A DNA stretch of 64,000 bases from Lysobacteraceae bacterium. Lineage in GTDB: Bacteria; Pseudomonadota; Gammaproteobacteria; Xanthomonadales; Xanthomonadaceae. The stretch lies in assembly GCA_016789405.1 (NCBI GenBank), contig JAEUPQ010000002.1:31861-95860 (forward strand). The letters run 5' to 3'. A program made the position numbers and the translations under genes. Under the pieces are notes generated by a model. That model worked only from the letters and a program-made list of their open reading frames with translations. It was not told where the DNA came from and did not search any database. Of this stretch, positions 44,555-53,326 are shown one piece after another (position 1 is the stretch's first letter; the number at the start of each line of letters is the position of its first letter).

Positions 44555-44564
44555 TATCGCGATA
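44555..44564. promoter_or_regulatory. Palindrome in the leader of the ArsR-methyltransferase/metH operon
   Basis: TATCGCGATA is a perfect 10-bp palindrome ending 16 bp before the regulator's ATG, inside an AT-richer patch (44551-44576). It is placed so that a bound ArsR-family dimer could block the operon's own promoter. A SahR-like operator is a reasonable guess; the exact consensus was not checked. Confidence 0.45.
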
Positions 44565-44580
44565 ATGAGATATTGCCATC

Positions 44581-45510
44581 ATGGACCTCGAAGCCTGGTC
44601 AGCCCGACTGAAAGTCCTCGCCGACGCCACGCGTGTGCGGCTGCTGGCCCTGCTCGAGCGTGAAGAACTGACCGTCGCCGAACTCTCGTCGATCACCCGC
44701 CTGGCCCAGCCACGCGTGTCGACCCACCTCGCCAAGCTCAAGGAAGCCGGCCTGGTGCGCGACCGCCGCGCCGGCGTTTCGGCCTATTACCGGTTCGACG
44801 AAGACGCCATGGACGCGCCGCAGCGCTCGCTGTGGCGCACCTTGCGCGAAGGCAGCGACGACCCCCTGCTGCGCCAGGATGCCGAGCGCATCCCCGACGT
44901 GCTCGCGGCCCGTGCCGCAGACGCGAACTGGGCCGACAGCGTGGCGGGCGACATGGAACGCCACTACTCGCCGGGCCGCACCTGGGAAGCGATGGCACGC
45001 TCGGCCCTGCCCCTGCTCGCACCCGGCAGCGTGCTCGACATCGCCTCCGGCGACGGCGTGCTGGCGGAGCTGCTCGCCCCGCATTCGCGCGAATACATCT
45101 GCGTCGACGCCAGCACCCGCGTGGTGACCGCAGCCAGCGACCGGCTGCGCCGCTTCCCGAACGTACAGGTGCGCGAGGGCGACATGCACGCCCTGCCGTT
45201 TCCCGACGGCCATTTCGACCTGGTGGTGCTGATGCATGCCCTGACCTATTCCGATCGTCCCGGCGTCGCCGTGGCCGAAGCCGCCCGCGTCCTGCGTCCC
45301 GGCGGCCGGCTGCTGCTCAGCAGCCTGGCACGGCACGAACACCGGGCTGCCGTCGAAGCCTACGGTCACGTGAACCTGGGCTTCTCCGACAAGGACCTGC
45401 GCAAGTTCGTCGAGAAGGCCGGCCTGCTCCTCGCCACCAGCGAAACGGTGACGCGCGAGAAGCGGCCGCCGCATTTCGAAGTGATCTCGATCATCGGCAC
45501 CAAGCCCTGA
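44581..45510 (+). CDS. ArsR-family regulator fused to a SAM-methyltransferase domain (SahR-like)
   Basis: 309 residues. Residues 5-90 are an ArsR winged helix ([17 protein letters not shown], then [22 protein letters not shown]). Residues about 130-300 form a class I methyltransferase fold with motif [14 protein letters not shown] and [15 protein letters not shown]. Fusions of this type beside metH are known as SahR, which senses S-adenosylhomocysteine through the methyltransferase-like domain and represses methionine-cycle genes. The adjacent split metH supports that role. Catalytic methyl transfer by the C-domain is possible but not needed. metH begins 37 bp downstream. Confidence 0.85.
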   Translation: MDLEAWSARLKVLADATRVRLLALLEREELTVAELSSITRLAQPRVSTHLAKLKEAGLVRDRRAGVSAYYRFDEDAMDAPQRSLWRTLREGSDDPLLRQDAERIPDVLAARAADANWADSVAGDMERHYSPGRTWEAMARSALPLLAPGSVLDIASGDGVLAELLAPHSREYICVDASTRVVTAASDRLRRFPNVQVREGDMHALPFPDGHFDLVVLMHALTYSDRPGVAVAEAARVLRPGGRLLLSSLARHEHRAAVEAYGHVNLGFSDKDLRKFVEKAGLLLATSETVTREKRPPHFEVISIIGTKP

Positions 45511-45547
45511 TCCCCCGCTGCGCCGCACCCGTCCCGAAGAACACGCC

Positions 45548-46705
45548 ATGAACCTGCCCCTGAACGCCACCGCCGTCGCACCTGCCACGGGCGAACGCCT
45601 GCCCTGGCTGCACCCGGAACGGGTCGCCAAGCTGGAGGCCGCGCTCGCCGCACGCATCCTGCTGCTCGACGGCGGCATGGGCACGATGATCCAGCAGTAC
45701 GACCTGCAGGAAGCCGACTACCGCGGCAGCCGCTTCGCCGACGGCTTCGACGCGACTGCCGCGCCGGCCACGGACGATGCCGGCCACGCGCACGGCGCAG
45801 GCTGCGGCTGCGGCCACGACCAGAAGGGCAACAACGACCTGCTGACCCTGACCCGGCCCGACGTGATCGGTGCGATCCATCGCGCCTACCTCGACGCCGG
45901 CGCGGACCTGCTCGAAACCAACACCTTCAACTCGACGACGATCTCGCTGCTCGACTACCGCCTGCAGCACCTGGCCTACGAACTGAACGCCGAAGGTGCG
46001 AGGCTGGCACGCAAGGTCTGCGACGAAGTCGAAGCACTCACGCCGGATCGCCCGCGCTTCGTCGTCGGCGTGCTCGGCCCGACCAGCCGCACCGCGTCGA
46101 TCAGCCCGGACGTGAACCGCCCGGGTTTCCGCGCGATCTCGTTCGACGAACTGCGCGTGGCGTATCGCGAAGCGACCGACGGCCTGATCGACGGCGGCGC
46201 CGACACGATCATGGTCGAGACGATCTTCGACACGCTCAATGCCAAGGCCGCGCTGTTCGCGATCGAGGAAGCCTTCGAGGCGCGCGGCGCGCGCCTGCCG
46301 ATCATGATCTCGGGCACGATCACCGATGCCTCCGGCCGCACGCTGTCGGGCCAGACCGCCGAAGCCTTCTGGTACTCGCTGCGCCACGCGCAGCCGCTGT
46401 CGATCGGCCTGAACTGCGCGCTGGGCGCCAAGGACCTGCGCGTGCACGTCGACGTCCTGTCGCAGGTTGCGGACACCCATGTCAGCGCGCATCCCAACGC
46501 CGGCCTGCCGAATGCCTTCGGCGGCTATGACGAAACCCCCGAAGACATGGCCGCCGTGCTGCGCGAGTTCGCCCAGGCCGGGCTGCTGAACATCGTCGGC
46601 GGCTGCTGCGGCACCACGCCCGCCCACATCCGCGCCATCGGCGATGTCGTCGCCGGCCTGCCGCCGCGCGCACTGCCAGAAAGCACCGGAACGCCGTCCG
46701 AATGA
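45548..46705 (+). CDS. metH: Methionine synthase, homocysteine-binding module (split MetH, part 1)
   Basis: 385 residues corresponding to the first module of cobalamin-dependent methionine synthase, which binds zinc and homocysteine. [13 protein letters not shown] opens the barrel; [19 protein letters not shown] and [12 protein letters not shown] (Cys353-Cys354) provide the zinc site. The rest of MetH is a separate gene overlapping by ATGA. A short His/Cys-rich insertion (H80, H82, C86, C88, H90) lies after the first strands where the canonical enzyme has a plain loop. Split MetH is normal for xanthomonads. Confidence 0.94.
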   Translation: MNLPLNATAVAPATGERLPWLHPERVAKLEAALAARILLLDGGMGTMIQQYDLQEADYRGSRFADGFDATAAPATDDAGHAHGAGCGCGHDQKGNNDLLTLTRPDVIGAIHRAYLDAGADLLETNTFNSTTISLLDYRLQHLAYELNAEGARLARKVCDEVEALTPDRPRFVVGVLGPTSRTASISPDVNRPGFRAISFDELRVAYREATDGLIDGGADTIMVETIFDTLNAKAALFAIEEAFEARGARLPIMISGTITDASGRTLSGQTAEAFWYSLRHAQPLSIGLNCALGAKDLRVHVDVLSQVADTHVSAHPNAGLPNAFGGYDETPEDMAAVLREFAQAGLLNIVGGCCGTTPAHIRAIGDVVAGLPPRALPESTGTPSE

Positions 46706-49395
46706 GCACGACCGCACTGCCCCGCTTCACCCGCCTCAGCGGCCTCGAACCGCTGGTGATCACGCCGCAGACGAATTTCGTCAATGTCGGCGAGCGCACC
46801 AACGTCACCGGCTCCGCGCAGTTCAAGAAACTGATCCTCGAAGGCCGCTACGACGAAGCCGTCGCGGTCGCGCGCCAGCAGGTCGAGAACGGAGCGCAGG
46901 TGCTCGACGTCAACATGGACGAGGGCATGCTCGACTCCGAGAAGGCGATGGTCGACTACCTCAACCTGATCGCCGCCGAGCCGGACATCGCGCGCATCCC
47001 GGTGATGGTCGACAGTTCGAAATTCAGTGTCATCGAAGCCGGCTTGAAGTGCCTGCAGGGCAAGGGCATCGTCAATTCCATCTCGATGAAGGAAGGCGAA
47101 GCCGAATTCCTGCGCCAGGCACGGCTGGTCCGCCGCTACGGCGCCGCCGTGGTGGTCATGGCCTTCGACGAGGTCGGCCAGGCCGACACCGTCGAGCGCA
47201 AGGTCGAGATCTGCTCGCGTGCCTACAAGCTGCTGACCGACAAGATCGGCTTTCCGCCCGAAGACATCATCTTCGACCCGAACGTGTTCGCGGTCGCGAC
47301 CGGCATCGAGGAACACAACGACTACGCCGTCGCCTTCATCGAAGGCACGCGCGAGCTGAAGAAGCGTTTCCCCCTCAGCCACATCTCCGGCGGCGTCTCG
47401 AACGTGTCGTTCTCGTTCCGCGGCAACGAACCGGTGCGCCAGGCGATCCACGTGGTCTTCCTGTACCACGCGATCAGGGCCGGCATGGACATGGGCATCG
47501 TCAACGCCGGCGCACTGCCGCTGTACGACGATCTCGAGCCCGACCTGCGCGAGCGCGTCGAGGACGTGGTGCTGAACCGCCGTCCCGATGCCACCGAGCG
47601 CCTCCTGGAGATCGCCGACAAGTTCAAGGGCAAGAAGGGCGAAAAGAAGGTCGAAGACCTGCGCTGGCGCGAAAAGCCGGTGCGCGATCGCCTGTCGCAT
47701 GCGCTGGTCCACGGCATCGACCAGTACATCGAGACCGACACCGAAGAAGCGCGCGCATTGTCGACGCGCCCACTCGACGTGATCGAAGGCCCGCTGATGG
47801 ACGGCATGAACGTGGTCGGCGACCTGTTCGGCGCGGGCAAGATGTTCCTGCCGCAGGTGGTGAAGTCGGCGCGCGTGATGAAGAAGGCGGTGGCCTACCT
47901 GCTGCCCTACATCGAAGAGGAAAAGCTGCGCACCGGCGATGTCGGCAAGAGCAACGGCAAGATCGTCATGGCGACCGTGAAGGGCGACGTGCACGACATC
48001 GGCAAGAATATCGTGGGCGTCGTCCTGGCCTGCAACAATTTCGACGTGGTCGACCTGGGCGTGATGGTGCCGGCGCAGACCATCCTGGACCGCGCCGTGG
48101 CCGAGAACGCCGACATCATCGGCCTGTCCGGACTGATCACGCCCTCGCTGGAAGAAATGAGCCACGTCGCCAAGGAAATGCAGCGACAGGGCCTGCGCAT
48201 TCCCCTGTTGATCGGCGGCGCCACGACCTCGCGCGCGCACACCGCGCTGAAGATCGATCCGCATTACGAAGCGCCGACCGTGTGGGTCAAGGACGCCTCG
48301 CGTGCGGTCGGCGTCGCCCAGTCGCTGATCTCGCCAGACCTGCGCACCGCCTTCGTCGCCGCCAATGACAGTGATTTCGCGGAGATCCGCGCGCGTCACC
48401 GCAATCGCGGCGACGCGAAGCGGCTGGTGTCTCTGGAGAAGGCGCGCGGCCAGCGGTTCGACGGCGGCTGGGACAGCTACACGCCGCCTGCGCCGATCAA
48501 GCCCGGCCTGACCGCGCTCGACGACTATCCACTGCAGGAACTGGTCGACTGCATCGACTGGACGCCGTTCTTCAGTGCATGGGAATTGGCCGGCCGCTAT
48601 CCGGCGATCCTGAATGACGAGGTCGTCGGCAAGCAGGCGCGCGACCTGTTCAAGGATGCGCAAGCGATGCTCAGGCGCATCGTCGACGAGAAGTGGCTGA
48701 CCGCACGCGGCGTGTTCGCGCTGTGGCCGGCGAACAGCGTCGGCGACGACGTGGTCCTCGACATCGACGGCCGCGCGGAAACCCTGCACTTCCTTCGCCA
48801 GCAGGTCGACAAGCCGGCCGATCGCCCCGACTTCTGCCTCGCCGACTTCATCGCACCGAAGGACTCCGGCAAGCAGGACTGGATCGGCGCGTTCGCGGTC
48901 ACCGCCGGCATCGGCATCGAACCGCATGTCGAACGTTTCGAAGCCGATCACGACGACTACAACGCGATCCTGCTCAAGGCATTGGCCGATCGCCTGGCCG
49001 AAGCCTTCGCCGAACGCCTGCACCAGCGCGTTCGCAAGGAGTTCTGGGGCTACGACGCCGGCGAGACGCTCGACAACGACGCGCTGATCGACGAGCAGTA
49101 CCGCGGCGTGCGCCCGGCACCGGGTTATCCGGCCTGCCCCGAGCACAGCGAGAAGGCCACCCTGTTCCGCCTGCTCGACGCCGGCAACAACGCCGGGATG
49201 ATCCTGACCGAAAGCTTCGCGATGCTGCCGACCGCGGCGGTCTCCGGCTACTACTTCAGCCATCCGCAGAGCCAGTACTTCGTGGTCGGGCGAGTGTCGA
49301 AGGAACAGGTCGAGGACTACGCACGACGCAAGGGCGCGACCCTGGCCCAGGCCGAGCGCTGGCTCGCCTCGAACCTGGATTACGATCCGGAGTGA
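46702..49395 (+). CDS. metH: Methionine synthase, folate/cobalamin/activation modules (split MetH, part 2)
   Basis: 897 residues carrying the remaining modules. The methyltetrahydrofolate-binding barrel starts at [19 protein letters not shown]. The cap and cobalamin domain has the B12 ligand His431 in [12 protein letters not shown]. The C-terminal SAM-dependent reactivation domain carries [19 protein letters not shown]. The ATG overlaps the stop of part 1, so the two chains should be made in balance. It transfers methyl from methyltetrahydrofolate to homocysteine. Confidence 0.96.
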   Translation: MSTTALPRFTRLSGLEPLVITPQTNFVNVGERTNVTGSAQFKKLILEGRYDEAVAVARQQVENGAQVLDVNMDEGMLDSEKAMVDYLNLIAAEPDIARIPVMVDSSKFSVIEAGLKCLQGKGIVNSISMKEGEAEFLRQARLVRRYGAAVVVMAFDEVGQADTVERKVEICSRAYKLLTDKIGFPPEDIIFDPNVFAVATGIEEHNDYAVAFIEGTRELKKRFPLSHISGGVSNVSFSFRGNEPVRQAIHVVFLYHAIRAGMDMGIVNAGALPLYDDLEPDLRERVEDVVLNRRPDATERLLEIADKFKGKKGEKKVEDLRWREKPVRDRLSHALVHGIDQYIETDTEEARALSTRPLDVIEGPLMDGMNVVGDLFGAGKMFLPQVVKSARVMKKAVAYLLPYIEEEKLRTGDVGKSNGKIVMATVKGDVHDIGKNIVGVVLACNNFDVVDLGVMVPAQTILDRAVAENADIIGLSGLITPSLEEMSHVAKEMQRQGLRIPLLIGGATTSRAHTALKIDPHYEAPTVWVKDASRAVGVAQSLISPDLRTAFVAANDSDFAEIRARHRNRGDAKRLVSLEKARGQRFDGGWDSYTPPAPIKPGLTALDDYPLQELVDCIDWTPFFSAWELAGRYPAILNDEVVGKQARDLFKDAQAMLRRIVDEKWLTARGVFALWPANSVGDDVVLDIDGRAETLHFLRQQVDKPADRPDFCLADFIAPKDSGKQDWIGAFAVTAGIGIEPHVERFEADHDDYNAILLKALADRLAEAFAERLHQRVRKEFWGYDAGETLDNDALIDEQYRGVRPAPGYPACPEHSEKATLFRLLDAGNNAGMILTESFAMLPTAAVSGYYFSHPQSQYFVVGRVSKEQVEDYARRKGATLAQAERWLASNLDYDPE

Positions 49396-49429
49396 TCCGG
49401 CCGCACTGCGCCGACCCCTTTCCAACCTC

Positions 49430-50233
49430 GTGACCGATCGCCTCGTCTTTTCCCACGCCAACGGGTTCCCGCTGCCGGTCTATCGCCGGCTGCTCGACGC
49501 CCTGCGCCCCGCCTTCGATCCGGTGGGCGTGCTGCGCTTCGGACATGACCCGTCGCGCCCGGTCACCCCGGATTGGCCGTATCTCGTCGACGAGCTGGTC
49601 GAGTTCGTGCACGCGCAACCGACGCATGCGGGACGGACCTGGCTGGTCGGCCACTCGCTGGGCGGCTATCTAAGCGTGCTCGCCGCGGACCGGCTGAACG
49701 GCAAGGTCGACGGCATCGTCCTGCTGGATTCGCCGATCATCTCGGGGCTCAGTGGCGCTGTGGTGCGATTCGGACACGCCACCGGCCTGGACCGGCTGGT
49801 GATGCCGCTGCAGCAGACGCTGCAGCGTCGACAGCACTGGCCCGACACCGATGCCGCGCATGCGCACTACCACGCCAAACGCGCGTTCCGTCGCTGGCAC
49901 CCGGACGTGCTGCGCGACTACGCCGAACACTGCACCATGCCCGACGGCCGTGGCCAGCGCACCCTGCTGTTCGATCGCGGCGTCGAGTACCGCATCTACC
50001 GGTCACTGCCGACCCGGCGCACGGCCGAGGCGGCCAGGGCACTGCGCGTGCCCCTCGCCTTCGTCGGCGGGCGCCGCAGCCGCGAATTGCGCCACATCGG
50101 CCACGCGGCCACGCGGGCGCTGGTCGGTCCCCGCTGGTACTGGCAAGGCGGCAGCCACCTGTTCCCGATGGAAGCACCCGACGAGACCGCTGCGCTCGTC
50201 CGGCGCGCCATCGAGGACATGGCGCAGTTATGA
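49430..50233 (+). CDS. Alpha/beta-fold hydrolase
   Basis: 267-residue cytosolic hydrolase. The nucleophile elbow is GHSLGG ([16 protein letters not shown]) with Ser near residue 82. The oxyanion region is [17 protein letters not shown]-terminal [11 protein letters not shown] places the catalytic His. Start is a GTG 34 bp after metH. HANGFP at the N-terminus is common in epoxide-hydrolase or lipase-like xanthomonad proteins. Substrate unknown. Confidence 0.87.
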   Translation: MTDRLVFSHANGFPLPVYRRLLDALRPAFDPVGVLRFGHDPSRPVTPDWPYLVDELVEFVHAQPTHAGRTWLVGHSLGGYLSVLAADRLNGKVDGIVLLDSPIISGLSGAVVRFGHATGLDRLVMPLQQTLQRRQHWPDTDAAHAHYHAKRAFRRWHPDVLRDYAEHCTMPDGRGQRTLLFDRGVEYRIYRSLPTRRTAEAARALRVPLAFVGGRRSRELRHIGHAATRALVGPRWYWQGGSHLFPMEAPDETAALVRRAIEDMAQL

Positions 50234-50258
50234 TCCCCGGACGGGAGACTGCACGCGC

Positions 50259-50969
50259 ATGAGCGAAGACCACGACGACGCGCCCGGCGCGTCCAGCAAC
50301 GAAGCCTTCATCCTCCGCCATGCCGCGCCGGGCCGCATCGGCCTGTGCGCCGGCGGCGACTGGATCAGCAAGGTGATCCGAAAGTCGCAGGCGCCGCTGA
50401 CCGACGATGGCCACCGCAGCCTGTGGTCGCACGCCTTCCTGTTCAGCGAACGGCGCAGCGACGGCCAGTGGTGGGTGATCGAATCCGACCTCGACCTGCG
50501 CTACAAGCAGATGCGCCTGGGCGTGCAGGAAAACCGCGTGGCGCGCTATTTCGACGCGAACGAATTCCCGAACATCGCGATCCTGGACTTCGGACTGGAC
50601 GAGACGCAGGCCCGCCGCGTCGTCGGCGCCGGCCTCGACCTGCTCTCGGGCCTCACTAATTATTCGCTGAGCGAACTGGTCGGCACCATGCTCGCGATGT
50701 ACAGCACCCGGCTGCGCAAGCGCGACAACCTGCTGGCGCGCGAAGGCGCGCTGTACTGCTCGGCGATGGTCCAGCACTGCTACCTCGCCGCCGGCGTGCA
50801 CCTGCTGCCGGACGTTTCGGGCAAGAACATCGCGCCGCACGACATCGCCGGGTCGCCGCTGCCGCACAAGGCGCACCGCCTGGTCCGCGACCTGGGCATC
50901 TCGACGATCCGCGAATACGCGCACCGCGCCGAGGCGCTGCTGGCCACGCCGATCGACGAATTGTTCTGA
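50259..50969 (+). CDS. YiiX/NlpC-P60-like permuted papain-fold cysteine hydrolase
   Basis: 236-residue protein resembling the YiiX/YebB-like branch of permuted NlpC/P60 hydrolases. A catalytic His lies in SLWSHAFLFSER (near residue 66) and the Cys in ALYCSAMVQHCYLAAG (near 169); His before Cys is the permuted order. PGRIGLCAGGDWISKVIRK matches the family's N-terminal strand. No signal peptide is seen, so it is probably cytosolic. It lies directly upstream of the putative type IV secretion effector, but there is no overlap and the link is not proven. Confidence 0.75.
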   Translation: MSEDHDDAPGASSNEAFILRHAAPGRIGLCAGGDWISKVIRKSQAPLTDDGHRSLWSHAFLFSERRSDGQWWVIESDLDLRYKQMRLGVQENRVARYFDANEFPNIAILDFGLDETQARRVVGAGLDLLSGLTNYSLSELVGTMLAMYSTRLRKRDNLLAREGALYCSAMVQHCYLAAGVHLLPDVSGKNIAPHDIAGSPLPHKAHRLVRDLGISTIREYAHRAEALLATPIDELF

Positions 50970-50999
50970 GACGAATTGTTCTGAGACGCGTTGTCCCGA
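50955..50999 (+). repeat. 15-bp tandem triplication spanning a stop codon
   Basis: GACGAATTGTTCTGA (the last four codons and the stop of the upstream gene) is repeated exactly at 50970-50984 and in a degraded form at 50985-50999. Only the first copy is coding. It looks like slippage duplication in the 3' untranslated region. Confidence 0.85.
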
Positions 51000-51072
51000 G
51001 ATCGACCTGTTTTCACTGCGTCCGGCCGATGGGCCGGACGTGCACTTCGCACCACCGACAAGGAGCCGTTCC

Positions 51073-52290
51073 ATGCCCGTCACCCTCTACCGCGCGGACA
51101 GCCGCGACCCCGACGTGATCGCCACCGCCGAGGGATTCGGCGGCCGCAAGCCGCTGACCCTGGAACAGGCGCGTTCCGTCGCCGCACGCTTCTTCGACGG
51201 GAATGCCGCCGTCGATCTTCCCGATCGTGCTGCGCCGGGGCTGCGTGAAGCCATCGCGAACCGCGAGGGGAAGCCGATCACGCTCGGCGACATGGTGCGC
51301 GTGGCCAAGGCCGAGAAATCCGGCGACACGGTGCACATCTCGACCGACCTGACCCAGGCCTGCGGCGGCTACGCCAGCGGCGTGGACGGCAACAAGAAGC
51401 CCAATCTCACCTACAAGATCGACGTGCCGACCGATCCGTTCTACGTCTTCAAGCAGAACATCAACGGCAGCACGCCTGCACACCCGACGTCGACCGTGCA
51501 GGGATTCGATGCTTCGATCGCGGGTGCGGTGCGTCCCGCGCTGATCATGGACAACCCGGACCCGCGGCAGGCGACGATGATCGCGATCGTCAGCAGCGGT
51601 GACGAAGTCACCTTCCTGACCAAGGTGCCGCAGGACTGGGTGACCCAGTTCCGCACGCAGGATCGCGGGCAGCCGGGTGGTTTCTCGGCCTGGCAGGACA
51701 TGCCTGCGCGCGACCAGCAGCAAGCGCCGCCTGTCGCGCCGCCAGTGCATGCCGAGCCGGTCGTCGCGCCACCTCGCGTCGATCCCGTGGTGCTTCCTCG
51801 CGTGGAGCCGGTCGCGCCACCGCGTCGTCCCGAACAGGTCGATGTCGTCGCACCACCGCGGCACGAGCCCGTGGTCGCGCCGCCGCGCGTCGAAGCGCGT
51901 CCGGTGCCGACCCCCGTCCACGAAGGCCCGCATCCATACCAGTCACCGGATCATCCTTACAACCGCCTCCTGACCCAGGCGATCGCGGGCGTCACCGCGC
52001 TCGGCGAGGGCAATGCGTACAACCGCAGCGAGCAGACCCGGCTCGATGCAGCCGTGTCGCTGGTGCACGCGGCACGACGCGGCCAGATCGAATCGATCGA
52101 CAGCGTCGTCTACAACCACGACGGCCAGCGCCTGTTCGCCGTGCAGGGCGATGCGCAGAGCGACGCGGCGAAACGCACGTTCGTGCAGCGCCAGGACATG
52201 CAGAAGCCGGCCGTCGAAGTGGAGACGGCCGCCCAAGACCTTCAGCAGGGCCGCGCCCAGCAGGCACAGGCCACGGTGCAGGGCCGCTGA
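51073..52290 (+). CDS. Putative T4SS effector: cholera-toxin-like ADP-ribosyltransferase domain with XVIPCD-like tail
   Basis: 405 residues in three parts. Residues 1-200 resemble the cholera/heat-labile enterotoxin A1 fold: LYRADSR with Arg7-x-Asp9, an STD at 90-92 (HISTDLTQACGGY) at the STS position, and GDEVTFLTKVP at 176-186 aligning with the toxin's EQEVSALGGIP. Residues 215-285 are a proline-rich linker of repeated EPVVAPPRV-type units. Residues about 290-400 resemble the XVIPCD recruitment domain of xanthomonad T4SS effectors: SPDHPYNRLLTQAIAGVTAL, IESIDSVVYNHDGQRLFAVQG, and a Gln-rich end (AAQDLQQGRAQQAQ). No signal peptide. The ATG has AAGGAG eight bases upstream. Likely role: toxin delivered into rival bacteria or a eukaryotic host. 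Function is inferred. Confidence 0.78.
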   Translation: MPVTLYRADSRDPDVIATAEGFGGRKPLTLEQARSVAARFFDGNAAVDLPDRAAPGLREAIANREGKPITLGDMVRVAKAEKSGDTVHISTDLTQACGGYASGVDGNKKPNLTYKIDVPTDPFYVFKQNINGSTPAHPTSTVQGFDASIAGAVRPALIMDNPDPRQATMIAIVSSGDEVTFLTKVPQDWVTQFRTQDRGQPGGFSAWQDMPARDQQQAPPVAPPVHAEPVVAPPRVDPVVLPRVEPVAPPRRPEQVDVVAPPRHEPVVAPPRVEARPVPTPVHEGPHPYQSPDHPYNRLLTQAIAGVTALGEGNAYNRSEQTRLDAAVSLVHAARRGQIESIDSVVYNHDGQRLFAVQGDAQSDAAKRTFVQRQDMQKPAVEVETAAQDLQQGRAQQAQATVQGR

Positions 52291-52315
52291 ACGACACCTG
52301 GCCGCAGCGGCGATG

Positions 52316-52344
52316 AAAAACGAAGGCCCCTCGCGGGGCCTTCG
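52316..52344. terminator. Strong bidirectional hairpin terminator
   Basis: CGAAGGCCCC-TCGC-GGGGCCTTCG is a perfect 10-bp stem at 52321-52344. On the minus strand five T residues follow directly, so it ends the DUF2058/slyX transcript. On the plus strand it lies 30 bp after the effector stop and can serve that gene too. Confidence 0.85.
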
Positions 52345-52381
52345 TCATTCCGGGCAGGTCATCAGACCGGTCGACCGATCG

Positions 52382-53083
52382 TCACCACACCAGATCGTCC
52401 GGCACCTGGTATTGCGGATCGGCATAGGGATCGTCGCCGGCCGCCGCGTTCGGATCGACCTTCAGGGCGACCGCCGGCGCGAAGATCGCTTCGGCTTCGG
52501 CAAGCAGCGCGGCCGTCACCAACTGGTAGCGCCCCTCCAGCTGCAGCACGCCCAGTTCGCCGGCATTGAGCTGCTTGAGCTGCGCTTCGTTGACGTAGAT
52601 GCGCTTGATCTTGCCGCCGTATTCGAAGTGACGGGCGATGTCGGCCTCCTTGTCGTTCAGCGCCTTGTCCTTGATCAGTTCGGCCAGCTTCGCCTTGGCC
52701 TCGCGACGCAGGCGCGCTTCTTCCTGCTTCACGCGCTCGGCTTCGATGCGCTCTTCCTTCTCGCGCTGTGCGCGGATGGCGTAGGCCTTCGCGAGGTCCA
52801 TCTCCTCACGGCTGCGCGCAGGCTTGCCCTGCCCCTGCCCCTGCGCTTTCGCACCGGGCTGGGCACCGCGGGCGTGTCCGCCTCGAGGATGCGCACCGCC
52901 GGGTTTGCTTCCCGGTTTGCCGGCATGCTCAGGCTTCTGCGCGCGCGCCTGCTGGCCATCCTGCGGCCTGCCATGCGCGCCGCCGGGCTTGTGTGCCGGT
53001 CGCGCGGGCTTCTCGGTTCGTTCCGGTTTCGGCGCGGGCTTGAAGCCCAGGCCCAGCAGCTGATCGCGAAGGGAATCGCTCAT
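52382..53083 (-). CDS. DUF2058-family protein (YaiL-like)
   Basis: 233-residue cytosolic protein. SDSLRDQLLGLGF starts the family domain; residues 20-90 are a low-complexity Lys/Pro/Gly/Gln tract, longer than usual. A basic coiled-coil segment follows (EEMDLAKAYAIRAQREKEER to about 140), then the conserved YVNEAQLKQLNAGELGVLQLEGRYQLV. YaiL-like proteins are nucleoid-associated candidates, but function is unproven. The ATG at 53083 fits the family; a TTG at 53092 would overlap slyX. Confidence 0.85.
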   Translation of the reverse strand: MSDSLRDQLLGLGFKPAPKPERTEKPARPAHKPGGAHGRPQDGQQARAQKPEHAGKPGSKPGGAHPRGGHARGAQPGAKAQGQGQGKPARSREEMDLAKAYAIRAQREKEERIEAERVKQEEARLRREAKAKLAELIKDKALNDKEADIARHFEYGGKIKRIYVNEAQLKQLNAGELGVLQLEGRYQLVTAALLAEAEAIFAPAVALKVDPNAAAGDDPYADPQYQVPDDLVW

Positions 53084-53088
53084 GACGG

Positions 53089-53316
53089 TCAATAATGAGG
53101 AGGCGGCGGCTCGCTGGCCGGGTCGGCCATGAGATCGCCACGGTGGAGTTTCATGTCTTCGAGCACGCGGCGCAGGAGGTCGGCGCTGCGCGCGGCTTCC
53201 GCGCGCAGGTCAGCCAGTGCATCGCTGAGCTCGGACAGCGTGTGTTCCTGGAACGCGAGCCGTGTCTCCAGCTCGACGACGCGGGCTTCGAGGGTGGCGT
53301 CCTGCGGCGTGGACAT
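53089..53316 (-). CDS. slyX: SlyX-family coiled-coil protein
   Basis: 75-residue protein: a leucine-zipper-like helix (RVVELETRLAFQEHTLSELSD) and a short tail ending in the characteristic PPPPHY. Length and ending match SlyX proteins. Function unknown. It lies six bases upstream of the DUF2058 start, so the two are probably co-transcribed. The ATG at 53316 matches the family start. Confidence 0.9.
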   Translation of the reverse strand: MSTPQDATLEARVVELETRLAFQEHTLSELSDALADLRAEAARSADLLRRVLEDMKLHRGDLMADPASEPPPPHY

Positions 53317-53326
53317 GACCGGCCCG

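Noticed and set aside
46525..49461. Open reading frame of 978 codons on the minus strand
   Set aside because: Antisense shadow of the second metH gene; no domain recognised.
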